Source of the DNA: Diadema setosum
Lineage: Eukaryota > Echinodermata > Echinoidea > Diadematoida > Diadematidae
DNA: 64,000 nt
Assembly: GCA_033980235.1 (NCBI GenBank)
Contig: CM067067.1
Span: 10,642,901 to 10,706,900, forward strand
Direction of reading: 5' to 3'
The translations under genes and the position numbers were made by a program. The notes under the pieces were generated by a model that made no database searches, had not been told where the DNA came from, and was given only the letters and a program-made list of their open reading frames with translations. Positions 35,601-48,600 of the stretch are shown piece after piece. Position 1 is the stretch's first letter. Every line of letters starts with the position of its first letter.

Positions 35601-37150
35601 AAAGGGTGAGCTCTGCATTGAGAAAGTTTACTGAAGTGCATGGGCATCAATCTGAGTAGAAAGGCTTTTAGTCATACACCTTTTTTTTTTCATTTTCTCC
35701 TGTTGTTGGTGAAATACACAAATTTAATATAAAATATACATATATATGTATATAGATCTGGAAAGGATAAAAAGATGCCATTAACTGTTAAGTTTATAGA
35801 TGGAAATTCAACGTGCCACTGGAGAATAAAAAATAAATGTAGATATTTGTTTTCTATTTTTATCAAGGTCACACAGGAAATAACTAACCAATGGGGCAAA
35901 GTAATTTCCAGCCAATAATCAATATCCATTTCTCAGCAGCCAGACGCTATTCACATTGGATCTTACTGCCAATGAAGGTTGAAGAAATTCTGCATAGTCT
36001 ACTGAATTCAGACACTGTCTTTATAATATTAGCATCCGTTCATATAAACGTGTAATTGCAAGACTCATTCATGTGGAGTGAGAGAAAAATAAAGAGCTCA
36101 TTGATATTTCACATAAAATATGGCACATGAGGTACATGAAGCATACATTTATGTAAACAAAAAAAAAGAAAAAAAGAAAAGAAAGGAAGATGAATTTGGG
36201 ATTATTGTAAATCACTGGGTGTCATATCAGCTGACCATGAGAGACATGTAGGCAAACTGTCACACTTTGAAACTGCAAGTAAAAGCCATTTTGTCAATGA
36301 AAGTTGAAAATACTGTGAAACATGGCAACACATACTAATCAAAATGCTTGTAGCGGTGATCACATCACAGGCATAAACACCATACTACTGTTGGCCAATA
36401 AAAGTTAGTCTTTTGAATCATTTTCTCATATCTTTTTCATAACGAAAGCTGTGACATAATGTTCCCAAAAATGTGTGCTATGAAGAGCACATGTCCAACA
36501 ATTACAACAGATTACCTTTGAGTGTAGCATGCCTGAGATATCACTAGACTCATGATTGATTGTGAAGGCATGTAGGCATGCTTTTTAGAGTCAAAAGCAG
36601 ACAGACCATTTTACATAAATATAACCAAAGATTCCAGTCCATTAACCGATGGTAGCAGCTTGAGAATAAGAAACAAAAGCTTTTTTTCTCTCTCTCCCTT
36701 TCTGTACCTTGGTTGATATGAAGACAAAATGCTCAGTATTGTATGTTGGACTTCATGACCTGACAGTTAAAACATCACAAAACTGCAGGCAAAAAAAACA
36801 AACAAACAAACATACCACCACAGTAACTCTAGAACAATGCATTTTCAATAATTACCACAAACTTAAAGAACCCTGGCTAAGCATCTCAACACATTATGAG
36901 AGCACAAGAAATGTGTCACTTTAAATGTAGTTGGTGCCTTTTAAGCTCCCTAACACCCATATTTTCATCACCAGGAAAATGTCAGTTTGGGTTAAAGACA
37001 GACAGTGCCCACGGGCAAGAGTCTCTGAAATGAAATTATTTGATGGCACTTGAGACAAACTCCACGGTCTTAATTTCTTCAAGTGCTGTCGAGAGTGGCA
37101 AGGCACTAGCTGACGAAAACTACTCTCCTCTCTCTTTCTCTTTCCTTGCA
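35601..37150. other. Intronic AT-rich stretch without recognised features
   Basis: Short A and AG tracts (36155-36190) and chance frames only. Confidence 0.35.
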
Positions 37151-37156
37151 CATGGC

Positions 37157-37163
37157 AAAAAAA

Positions 37164-37210
<47 letters not shown>
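37157..37210. repeat. A-run followed by (TA)n
   Basis: About 24 A followed by about 14 AT dinucleotides, directly readable. Confidence 0.95.
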
Positions 37211-37213
<3 letters not shown>

Positions 37214-37774
37214 CTACAGGCCAGCAAACAGGGGTGTTAAAAATGCTCCCCAAAAGTCCATCACTCCATATACAAGCTGAATTTCAAGTAGAGCTCTGCC
37301 AAGAACACAATAGCAAAGTAAGATAGGTCTTTAGGGTCCGCTGATCTTCGCTAAATCTAAAATCTGCAAGCAGTAAATAGACAGGAAAAAATAGAATTAC
37401 GGCTAAGAAATGAAAGCTTGACATCTTTTTACAACAATAATTTTAAAAGGCAGCAAACTAAAAAACAGATTTACTATAATCATCACTTTTACATTCAACA
37501 ACACATATTTTTGTTGAGATGCATATAATAGTTCATAAAAAAAAATTGGACAGTGCAGCATTGATTGATCTTGGTGGAAAAGTAGCAGGGCAGATACTGT
37601 CTTATGATGTGTTGCCATAAATAAGAAAGATTATTTCTCTCTCTTACACAAATCCTCTAGCAATATCATATTAGAGATAGAAATTAATTCATCATTCCAT
37701 GTCTCTCAAGTGTATGTACTGCATAACACCTCTTCCCATCTTTGGCTCAGGGAGGCAATGTATCCCCCACCTTC

Positions 37775-37985
37775 TCCCCTCAACCCCCACAACACCCAAC
37801 CCCCACAACATCCAACCCCCACAACACCCAACCCCACCTACCATCACACACACACATACACATAGCAGTGATGCCAGTGGAGAACAGAAGGGCCATACAT
37901 CCCTCCTCTCCGCTCCTCTTGCACCCTTTCCCCCCACCCCTTCCCCCACCCGTTCCCTACCCCTCCCCCTCCAAATACCCAGGAG
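37775..37985. repeat. 16 bp minisatellite and C-rich tract
   Basis: Three to four copies of CCCCCACAACACCCAA at 37780-37840, then a CA run and a C-rich stretch at 37915-37980. The minus (Rab27 sense) strand is G-rich here. Proline-rich open frames of 136 and 111 codons are artefacts of it. Confidence 0.85.
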
Positions 37986-40423
37986 GACCATACTTAACCC
38001 ACCTGCAAGTGCATCACCTCATGCACAAAAATCAATCATTCCAGATAGGGGCCATTTGCAGAGAATGGACAGGTTAGAGCCAAAAAATCCTTTAAGTACG
38101 ATTGACTGACATTAAATAAATCCTTTCCAGCATCAGCTCCTGTCTGAAATTTAACCCTACCAGTCTCATCATCCTTGAGACAGAGTGTCAGGAAGGAGGA
38201 ATGAAGAACTTGCCCTAGAAATCAGGGAGATTTGTCATATATACCTTAACAATTCTGTGAAATCACATCTTGCCAGCCCAGTCTCACAGGTTTTTATCTT
38301 ACTGCTGGATAGGAAATCTGCTTGTGTGAAACTGCAATTGATTCAAGAAGAAAGTATGAATGCTTAAATCAATATCACAATGCGAGTGTACAGTGATGAT
38401 ACTTTTGTAGCAGGGAAAAAGACAATGACCTAAAACTTTTGAACAACATCAACATCAAATCACTTTTGAAGCACGGGAAGAAAACATCACAAAGCATAAT
38501 TTCTGTTCCTGATGATACACATGCATGCATACTTGATATAAATGTGGATGACATACAAAATTTTTCTCATCTTGGCCTTGAGGCATCTAAAAGAAATATC
38601 CATTCAACAATTATTTAAGTGATATGGATTTCACTGTCAAGTAGTGCAATGGTTTACCTTCTGATTTTCTGATACAACCATGACATCACACACACTCTCC
38701 AGGAAAAAAAAAATTCAACCATGGAAAAATAGATTCAAGCGAGTGCTATTCATTATGTATGCAGCTTGAAAATCATGCATTAGCATTCTCATCATACCGG
38801 ATAGCACATACTGCACCAAATGAATCTCTCGGGATTATATCGTGGTTATCATGAATATGGTATTAGGGGACCGAGACAGACAGACACACAGACTCGCATG
38901 CCCTGCATTATTCCTGAAATGCACATATTACAACTATTGTAGACAGAATTCATATCACAGTAGTCCTTTATGATAAGTTAACAGCATCAATATATCCACA
39001 ACCTAATAAGCAGAGATCTTCAGTAAGCTACACGTTATCCAGTATTAACTTTTGCTGCCAGGGAATGATTAATGACACTGATGAGTTGAAAGAATCCTAA
39101 AGCTCATCATTATACCTCTACTTACTGAACACAGATTCCCAAACAGGAAACAAAGATTACAATACATGTATTATTTTGTTCTTTGACTCTCTTCCTCTCA
39201 TACTATCTATATATTTTCATGTATAATATGCAGCAATATGGCAAGCAGTGAGAACTGTATTACACCGTGATTCCCCCTCCAGCACTGCATGGCAGTGAAT
39301 CATGACACACACAACTTTCTCAGCTCCTTGTAGTGACTGTGGCAAATGGGGGTGGGGGATATCTAAGGTGCAAGGCCGAAAGTGGAGATGTCCAGTCCAT
39401 ATTGTCACACTACAGTGTATAATGTCCTCATCGAGGTTACTGATGTCTATCCAGAGGGTGTTAATGGCCTTATCAGTCCAGGGAGGCAAGTGGCAAACCG
39501 TATTAGTCAGAGAAAACCTTATCGTCAAGGCCAATATGTGAAACATTGTGATGAAGTCAGAATTATGATGAATGAACACACACATTTGAAAGACACATCT
39601 TGAAACAATGTGCACAGCAACTACAAGTACCATGCAAATAAAAGAAAGATATATCACCTACAATCAAATTTACATGGCATTCAGTCTTGGTCACACCTCA
39701 CAAGTCGCATTCTATGCAGTAGGTATAGGTGAATTGATGATACTTCAAGTGACCACTTGTTATAAACAGAAGAGTTATTTCTGGTTCTTCTTGTGAATAA
39801 CAGACTTCAGCTTACATCTTGGCTGAAAATTGATCAAGGACAACTTTAGAATTCCACCTGGAATCATTGTTATCAGCCCATACACTAAAAAGCACTGTAT
39901 AATAGAATGAAGATTTCACTTTTGTTTTTGTTTGTTTTTAGTTGTAAGCAAATATTTCATACTACAGTACATATGCTCAATACCCAAATGCATGCGTCTG
40001 AGACTGTGCACATACAATCTTCTGAACATGTCATATTGATTCCCTATTTGTGATCAAATTTCCCCTTGATCCATGGCTGAGTTTAGACATGGGGACTTCA
40101 GACGAGGACAATGGCCAATCGTCACGGCAACCCATGCATGCTTTCCCTTTCCAGTCGGCGGGACCAGCAGCTGCAAACAACGGCTCATTACCACCATACT
40201 CTCGAGAATCACTGATACAAACCACCTTCGTTATTGATGCTGACAGATTAATCCTTTGAGACAAGCGGCCCTATGTATACCCAACCTTTGCTCTCTTCTG
40301 AGGGCACCATCTTCCTCTTACAATCATCTACTCCATCTCTCATACTTCCCACCTGAGATGAAGGTGTAACAATAGTCTCTAAAAAAAAACAACAACAAAA
40401 AAATAAAATAAAATAAAAATTAC
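37986..40423. other. Intronic stretch with unassigned open frames
   Basis: Positions 39217-39657 hold a 146-codon minus frame overlapped by plus frames of 79 and 73 codons in a GC-richer, low-repeat patch. Positions 40031-40264 hold similar overlapping frames of 77 and 69 codons. I recognise no protein family in any of them. They may be conserved non-coding DNA or chance. Confidence 0.3.
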
Positions 40424-40516
40424 TTAACCCGTTGAGGACGAGTCCCGAGTATACTCGGGCAGGTGTCTATGGGAAATGTGTGTTGTAGCAAAATCAAACC
40501 GTCCTCAACGGGTTAA
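40424..40516 (+). mobile_element. 93-bp-family TTAA miniature element, copy 5
   Basis: Perfect ends TTAACCCGTTGAGGACGA and CGTCCTCAACGGGTTAA and a perfect 16 bp core CCCGAGTATACTCGGG. It is the best reference copy in the window. It lies beside an A-rich tract. Confidence 0.95.
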
Positions 40517-40839
40517 CTCTTTCAACTACATAGACAACATGTTGATATACAGAAGAAAAAAAATTGTTAGGATTTAATAGTGGTCCTGAGGGAGTTCCTG
40601 GAGGACATTACCTCCAGTATGAAAAAAATCTGAGCTGCATGCTCCAATGTGCTGGTCATGTTTCTCACGTTGAGCAACAATGAAGCCAGGGTAGTACACA
40701 ACTTGAAATTTGAGCGCACATCACGAGCACATAGTAAGCGATATTTTGCAACTTATCTCTCTTTGTGCAGCTTACATTCAATGTTCTCTCTGTTTTGCAC
40801 ACAAATCTAAGTACCAGGTAGTTTGATGTTTCTTATGTT

Positions 40840-40995
40840 TTGCACATGTTTTGGACATGTTTGAATACATTTTATTTTGAGCTTGTTGCAAATTCTTGAG
40901 GATGTTGCACAACATGTTGCTAGTTTTTGAGGTTGTTGCACAAGATTTGAGGATGTTGCACAAGAATTTGAACATGTTGCAGCAACATGCTGAAA
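40840..40995. repeat. GAGGTTGTTGCACAA minisatellite
   Basis: Degenerate repeats of TTGAGGATGTTGCACAA (about 22-27 bp apart), ending in the palindrome CATGTTGCAGCAACATG. Overlapping minus-strand frames here come from the repeat. Confidence 0.75.
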
Positions 40996-41009
40996 CCCCT
41001 CCTGGACCC

Positions 41010-41215
41010 TGGAAGCAATGAAAAATTGTGGTTGAATATGATCACTAAATGCCAGTAGTGTTACCGGTATCATGTAAAAATGAAGCTAAAATAAAATGCA
41101 GCTGAACATGATCATTCAGTGTCCATAATGTTTCTGATATCAAGTTATTAATGAAGCCTTGAAGAATTGCAGTTAAAAATGATTACAATAGTGTTCCTGA
41201 TATTGACTGAAAATT
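41010..41215. repeat. ~68 bp tandem repeat, about three diverged copies
   Basis: Each copy runs from (C)AATGAA... through GTTGAATATGATCA or equivalent to AGTGTT...GATAT. The copies begin near 41018, 41080 and 41152. Confidence 0.6.
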
Positions 41216-41334
41216 CAGCTACAAAAAAGTGCATCTGAAATTGTGTTAAGATTGATTTACTATCTTTAAAGTTATCGTTGCGGAGGGTACCATTGTATTT
41301 TGTTGTTGTTGTTGTTTTGTTTTGTTTTGTTTCT

Positions 41335-41354
41335 TTCTTTTTTTTGGGGGGGGG
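41335..41354. repeat. Poly-T/poly-G junction
   Basis: CTTTTTTTT followed by G10, preceded by GTT and GTTTT short repeats. Confidence 0.9.
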
Positions 41355-43299
41355 GCACATACCGTACAGTATTTTTGAAATGATTACTAGCATGGTGATA
41401 CTTATTCAAAGATATCTTGGTGATGACAGCAAAAATTTGATGACTTTTGTCTGCTTGGTGTTTCTTCAGCCATAAGAACATTTCGGCACATTTCCTGTCA
41501 AAGCTCATTCATAAAAACTGGTAAATTTTTAAAATTGAGTCATCTCGATTTTAAACCAATTCCTAGCAAGGCAGCATTGCTGACATACGTGCAACAGCTG
41601 GTGATATCTCTTCCTTATACTTTGATCAGGTGGGCAGTAAACTGTGCCGGGATTCAGCGTGGGTCGTAGAAACTGATGTGAAAGTAACATCACTAGGGAT
41701 CTGGTTTACGCAGCAGGTCAGCCATTTGTATTCCGGCACATCAAGGAAGTGGGACATGTTCTAATTAGGTAGGATCTGGGGCTTAAGAAGAAGGAAACAC
41801 CCAAGAAATAGGCCAATTTATTAACACATCTAAACTCAAGGCTATTTCTACTTATGGACTTTATTAACAAAATTCTTAATTCACGTCTTCCTACTAAATA
41901 CGATTCAATACTTGGAATACAGTTTGCGCGCATATTATCAACTTCAACAGGCAAGTCTTACTGGTGCAATTAAGCATCCATTGTGGGATGTAATCTTCAT
42001 TATTAGGGTGTGTGCGGAAAATCTGAAATATGTTTATAGACAAGTGCACTTCTGGTCCAATGATATTTATTACAGAGAAATGCATGTGAAATGTGCCATT
42101 ACGGATGATTCTCTATGCAAGCCATATACACAGTATTCATCAGTGTGTATAACGTGTCTGTGTATGTGAGCCAATGAATAGATGCATTTCAAGAAAAAGT
42201 TTGTCATAGAATGTGTTTTATGTGGGTGTGTGGGTGTGTGGGTGGGTGGAGGACACAAGTGAATGTCCTTTTAATCTTCCTCCCTCTCATTAATCCAATC
42301 TAAGAGAGAATAAGTTCAACATGGACATTATCATGCCTTTGTAAAAATGGTGATATACCCACCGGAGTCATTCTTAACTGGCTCCATGCAGAGTACGAAA
42401 CCGTCAACAGCCTCTTAATATGTGTTTAGGGACTATGTGACTTTTAAGGCAAGCTATTATTGAAAAACATGAATGCCATATCAATGAAGCAGGTATGATT
42501 GAGTACTTACTAAGTGTAAATGAAGGTATGTTAGAATGATAGCACGAATCATAAATCACACATTTGGACATGAGTTCTCCTGGACAGAGAATGCAAATTT
42601 GAGCAGTTCTGGCCTCTTCTGGAAAGAGATCATGCTTTCAAACTTTTCATTCTCAAGAAGTACATACTGGCTTGATGGCTGATACATATGACTGTAAGTC
42701 TTTGTCCACCACATCAATCTATTTTCTGCCTTTATAGTGACATTATCACTCCGGATCGGACAATGCAATAGAGGTGGCATATCAACAAACGCAGAGGGTA
42801 TTGTGGAGTAAGGGTATACTTCTACATGCAATAACAATGACAATGTGAAAGAGCACTGGATTGCACTTCACAGAATATACACAAGTATACATACATTGTA
42901 TGTATGCCATATGTACATCTTTTCCTACTATCAAGTTTGCATAACTTCATGTCAGAAATGAGGTCATCTTTACCAGTTTGGTAAGAAGATTTAAGCATCT
43001 ATAACTGGCTGTTGAACATGCACAGAAAGCAGAAAACAATTCTATACTGTACAGATGCAGTCACCTTAAACCTCACAAATAAACACTGATCTTCTACTAA
43101 TATGAAGCAGCAACCATTACCTACTCAAAAAAAAAAAAAAAAATACTATCTCCATCCCCTTCTCTCCCTGAGCCTACAGTACAACACTCTGTTCTGAATG
43201 ACAACGGAGAAAAGGCACACTACACTGCATCTCCTGCCATTCATCTGAAACAAAGTCTTGTATGCAAGGCTACAAACTGCCATGGCTGTAGTGAATTGA
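41355..43299. other. Intronic AT-rich stretch without recognised features
   Basis: A GTGTGGGTG mini-array at 42220-42248, an A-run at 43128-43143 and chance frames. Nothing assignable. Confidence 0.35.
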
Positions 43300-43453
43300 C
43301 AGAAAGACGGAAGAGAGAAAAGGGACAAGGAAGAGGGAAGGAATGAAAGATAAGAAAGAGGAGAAATATGGAGAAAGAATGGGAGAGAGTAGTAAAAGGG
43401 AGTAGGAAGGAATTATGAGGAGAAGGATAGAGAGAAGGAAGAAAAAATGAGGG
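43300..43453. repeat. ~150 bp polypurine tract
   Basis: Almost entirely A and G on the plus strand (GAAGAGAGAAAAGGGACAAG and similar), with only occasional pyrimidines. The minus-strand frames of Ser/Leu/Phe are artefacts. Confidence 0.85.
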
Positions 43454-45558
43454 CTGCCATGTTTAGACAAGCTAAATGGAGCGTCCAATACATCACCGAT
43501 ACGATACACGGCAATTACCAATATACCGCGCTCACTTAATGTAAGCTATCCTTCCTCAGTAGTTGCACAAACAGCATGATGCTGTCAAAAAGCAACCTCT
43601 TTGAGTACTGAATGGATGGAATTCAATCAGGTCATGCCTTGTATTGGCAACAATGTTGACGTCCCCATTCATACACCGCATCGTAGTTAAAAGCCTGAGA
43701 TTTCCCTGAAGAAAAACGTACCCATGAAGAGAAATGTACCCATGAAAAGGGACACCCACAGATTCATCTTACTTCAAGATGATCAAAGAAATTGCTAATT
43801 TGCAGAAGATGCACAACAGAATAAACCAAAGCTGGCAGTATATAGGGAATGTTGGAATTTATGTTTCTCACACATAGTTGTATTTCAATCTACATGTCTC
43901 TGCATTACCGGCACATTCATATCTTATTGAGATGACAGTATGTTATGTTTCTAAATCACTGCATACATAGGGTGTACACTGTATAAGTCTGTCAATGCAC
44001 TGAAAAAAAAAAACAATCTATCTTGATTTGTAAGCTAATATTTTTTTTTTTAATATTTCATGAATACACTCAAATCTCATGTCAACAGTGACAAAATGAA
44101 GAGAGAAATCACTGAACTGATTAATCGTTTTCAGGTTTTTAAGGCTTTCAAAACAATGTCTTACACATATCTTCTAACATGTATCTGTTGTGAAATTACA
44201 TACATGTACACACAAAATCTCCCATAAGGTGATAGTGTAGCTCTACATATCAAATTTTATTTTCCATCCAATAACATTCAACTTTTGGAAAATGTAAATT
44301 CTATAATTCGCAATTTCTTTATGTCATTTCAAAAACATTTTGAACGTTTGACTTTCTTTTCCTTTTAAGAAAGACATCATATGGCAGTAATTGTATCCTG
44401 TGTTGTTTCTTTATCCCCTCTTGGGATTACATTGTGATCAATTCAGCCATTACAGTTACTGCAATATGAAAGATTAGGACATGACTACTGGAATAGAGAA
44501 TGCAAGAAGAGCTTGCAATTGTTAAAAGAAACTAAAATGTGAGATCCAGTGAGTGGGCTACAGCCTTGATCATATATCTGTTACTTTAGATTTCTTGCTT
44601 GGTTGGTTTGCAATGGAGACTTGTGTTGCACAAACAGAACTCTGTAACGTGTAATCCACATTAGGCTGTGGTGTTGAATGAGCTTCCGACAAATCCCCCC
44701 TGAATAGTCTGCAGAGATCTGCGGGGGGCCTCGCTTGTTCCCATTCTCACATCTAGGGCACACTTCGGATCGGTCTGAAGCCCACAGGGGCCGCAGCAGG
44801 AATCAGCTTTATTTTGGTTTATGAGGCATGAAGGGATTGCTAGCATGTGTTTCTCCCTGTGAGTGATAATCCAAGAGACTTGGGTTAGAGTTTCTCACTC
44901 TAGGGGAGAAAAGAATATTTGTATTCAGGAGCCAAAAAGAAAAAAAAACCACATACATTGTATCATAGTAACCTTTGTTCATGTCTGTCTGTCTGTCTGT
45001 CTGTCTCCTAATTTCTCTGGGAGTTCAAACCAGGTAGTTCTGCTTTTACTCACAGAAGCATAAATTGAACACTAATTATTTCACTGTCTTTTCCCTTAAA
45101 AAAAAACCAAACAAATAACAGTCCAGGTTTTGTGTGACAAACTTGTTTCAATGTTTATGGTGAAAAGTCTCACTAAATGCTTACATGTCATTTACTAACA
45201 CCAAACATAAAATGTGTCAAACTCTTGTCAAGCATATGAAGGAATACTCAATAAAGCCACATCTTAACTGTAGATATTTTTCAGTAATCAATCTTTCTTC
45301 TTTTTAAGTGCTATTTGTTATAATCGTCTACATATCTGTCTCATATGAGCAATTTCCTACAACTTTTGCTGAGAATTATTGGTAGACAAACAATGGTAAT
45401 ATCTCTGTGAAAGATTGGGCACAAAATATTTGATACCACATTGACTCAGGGGAAAAGAAACATAATGGTACAACTGGACATCTACTCCCAAACTGCTCTA
45501 CTTAAAAATGCCAATAATACTCATTCAAAGTTAATATGTGCATGCAGTATAAGGCACT
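43454..45558. other. Intronic stretch without recognised features
   Basis: Contains a (GTCT)n tract at 44981-45006 and A/T-runs near 44003 and 44040. Positions 44680-44830 are GC-richer but unassigned. Confidence 0.35.
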
Positions 45559-45654
45559 TTACCTGTTGAGGACTAGCCAGAGTATACACAGGAATGCAGT
45601 TATATTATGGGAAATGCATGTTTTTAGCAAATTAGCTTATTCTCGATGGGCTAA
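45559..45654 (+). mobile_element. 93-bp-family TTAA miniature element, copy 6 (decayed)
   Basis: ACCTGTTGAGGACTAG at the left and TCTCGATGGGCTAA at the right. The middle still reads TATGGGAAATGCATG, but the palindromic core is reduced to AGAGTATACACAGG and both TTAA sites are lost. It is the oldest-looking copy. Confidence 0.7.
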
Positions 45655-48600
45655 TTATGAATTTTATTCATTTCAGCATATTACGATGTGTCACCAAGGA
45701 CTATATTTTCAGGGATTATTCAGCAATCAATGCCCCATGTAGTCCCTGATTATCATGCCACTCTTGCTCTTCATTTGGGGATATAATTCACTGGTTATTG
45801 CAGCCGGATATCAGAAGCCAGAAGCCAGAAGCCAGTTACGGTAAGCTAGATGAATTCTAAACATTCATTAATGCTTTTAATGCCTGTGCTTTGCATGCAC
45901 TATTAGCCAACGAGGGTAAAAAAAGAAGAGAAATAATCACTGACAATAATCAATTTGCCATGCTTTGATTGTGACATCCATTAAAAAAAAATCCAATTTG
46001 GAATGATAAGTAAAACACAATGTGGAATCCTTAATCATCTCGTCCACATACTATGCCACAGTCTCTGGAGAATATCCACAGAATGGGATATTAGAAAATA
46101 AGGAACTGCCAACTGCTACAAGAAAAGCAAAATGCAGCTCTGAAAACAAAATCACTCCAACTTCCACTATCTCAACTGATGTTATTTCCCATTTGTGTCA
46201 GTGAACCTACTGGCTCATTCAACACGATAGAAGGCAGTTTCATCTAATGTGAATTTCATTGTGTTTATGATTGTACAATGCAAGCAATCCTAGCCTCCAC
46301 TGAATGAGCATACTAAATGCTTTTCATATGAATGTGCTGCACCTATTAGCTATCTCTCTGGACTGCTTTATATATAAAGGTTTTTATTTTGCAAATGGCA
46401 CAATATTTGGCAGTTGAAGAAGAATGGTTTCATGTCTGAAACATCAGAGTAATAAACTGTAGCTGTTCTTTTTTTTTTGGCGCATTTTTGTTTAAGAAAT
46501 GAAACACTATCCCCAAATTACTAAAGAATATATGCTTCCCTTTTTGACCAAGAATAACAGTCAGAATATTTTTGTGGTCTGGAAATATATAGTAGTATTC
46601 TGCCCCCCCCCCCCCCCATTTAATAATGAAGTTTTAAGCTTTATTGTTCTGAGCAAAGATCTCAATTTCTTACCTCTACAATATGCTGGCGTAGATTATG
46701 AAAGGAATTTAATTTTCAGTGCTGCAAAAGGGACACTTAAACTTTAACACTGCCACTTGTTTGCATCGCCACCTACACCTTCACCCCCATGATAGCTCCA
46801 CCTGCTGCCACTTGCAAAAAAAAAAAAAAAAAAAAAAATGCCTTCATCAAAATACGGGGGAAGAGAATATTCCAACAGGTGATAATGCATGCGCCACAGG
46901 GAGACGTCTTCTCTCAATGAGATGGATGATAATCTACCCCAGAATCTTCATTTTCTTTTTTTCTTTTGAGCCATGTAGATAAATTGACTCTGGATCTGAC
47001 ATATTTTGCCATGATGTATGCTGATTGGTTGTAATCGTACATGAAAAGCCTAACTAAGGATACTAATTGAAATGTGCCACTGTGGCACATTGCTTTACAC
47101 TTTCCTGCAACTTATGAAAAAAGAAAAAACCTACATGGAACAGGATGGTATGGACTAATCACCCATAACGACTCTCACTCGGTTACTCCTGCAAATTTTC
47201 CTCTTTCCAGTCATTCCACTCATGGTGACTGTCTCGTAGGGAACAACATACCATATTTATAAGTGGTTATTTTCACAAATTAGGAGGTCATGGACATGTT
47301 CACAAGATGTTATTTTTGCAAATTGACACCACGGTCATCTTAAGTGCACTATTTCCCTTGTGCATGAGGACACTTTCACTTGTTGTTAGATTCGCAGTCC
47401 AACAGTAAAAATCAAACCCTTGTGAAAATAACACCTTATACAGTTTACATGTAAATGCTGTTGACTTATTACTTGGAAGGGAATGTGTAACACCAAAAGG
47501 TCCAACCATTCAATACCTACCCTAAATATTGCACATGAAAAGTCATGATATTTAACTTTTTTTATGTTAGAAGGCTTTATCAAATTCTAGTTGGTGACTG
47601 GAATAACGGGGTCACGTGGTAGCCCATCATTTGTCATTTCATTCTCCCCTGGGCAGAACAGTCTTGGAGATAATCTCCCATTTGGGAAACTTAACCTGCA
47701 AACAAATCACAAACAAAAAGATGCTACACATCATATGATTTGTGGCACATAATATTTGCATGCATGCAGTGTGCTCATGGGGCATATAGGCAGCTACAAA
47801 CAACTGTGCCTAGTAAGCTTGATGTTGCCAAAAAAAAAAAAGAATTTATACCATCAATCTATAGCATTAAAAACCCTCTGCATGGAAAATTCTGTATTTA
47901 CCTTTCACGCCCCTCATGATTAAAATTATGCAAGTTTGTCAACCAGAGGGTTATTTATATGTAGGTCAGGACAAAGAAACAAACATGGACCGATACAGTC
48001 ATGAAGAAATTCTTCATGACTGGTACTAACTAATAACCAAACAAAGACAATACAAAACCAAAATAACTGATAATATATGCGCTACAATGGCCTGAGTTCA
48101 AGACAGCTCATGAAATAAACGTGAACTACACTTTTATACTCTCCATATCTCATATCTTGGTGTCTGATATCATCATGAAGATGCAACATTAATTCATTAA
48201 AAAGGGGGCAAACTTTTTTTTCTATTATCACTGAATTAATGTATGCACCTGTAATTAGCTGCTGGATGAGAAGGGAAGACACAATTTAATCAAGTCTCAT
48301 TAGTATGCTCCTTCCAAAATAATGAAGCCCGACTCTTTCCAACAGCAATTAGCACACCCACAAAATGTTGGCTCTGAAGCATCGTCACTGCATAAATGCA
48401 GTCATCCTTGTCCCGCCACTGAGATCCAGTCAAGTCATTCCACAGGAAAACAAGAACAACAACAATCCAACATTTTCATTTTCATGACTTCTGCACTTTG
48501 GAGATTAAAATGTAAAATTCATTATACTTTGCACTCAATAGAATACGGAAGGATAGCATGACTACATTATTTTTTCATTATTACTATTACCATTTTTGTC

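Noticed and set aside
37692..38109. Proline-rich (136 codons) and glycine-rich (99 codons) frames
   Set aside because: Products of the CCCCCACAACACC minisatellite and C-rich tract.
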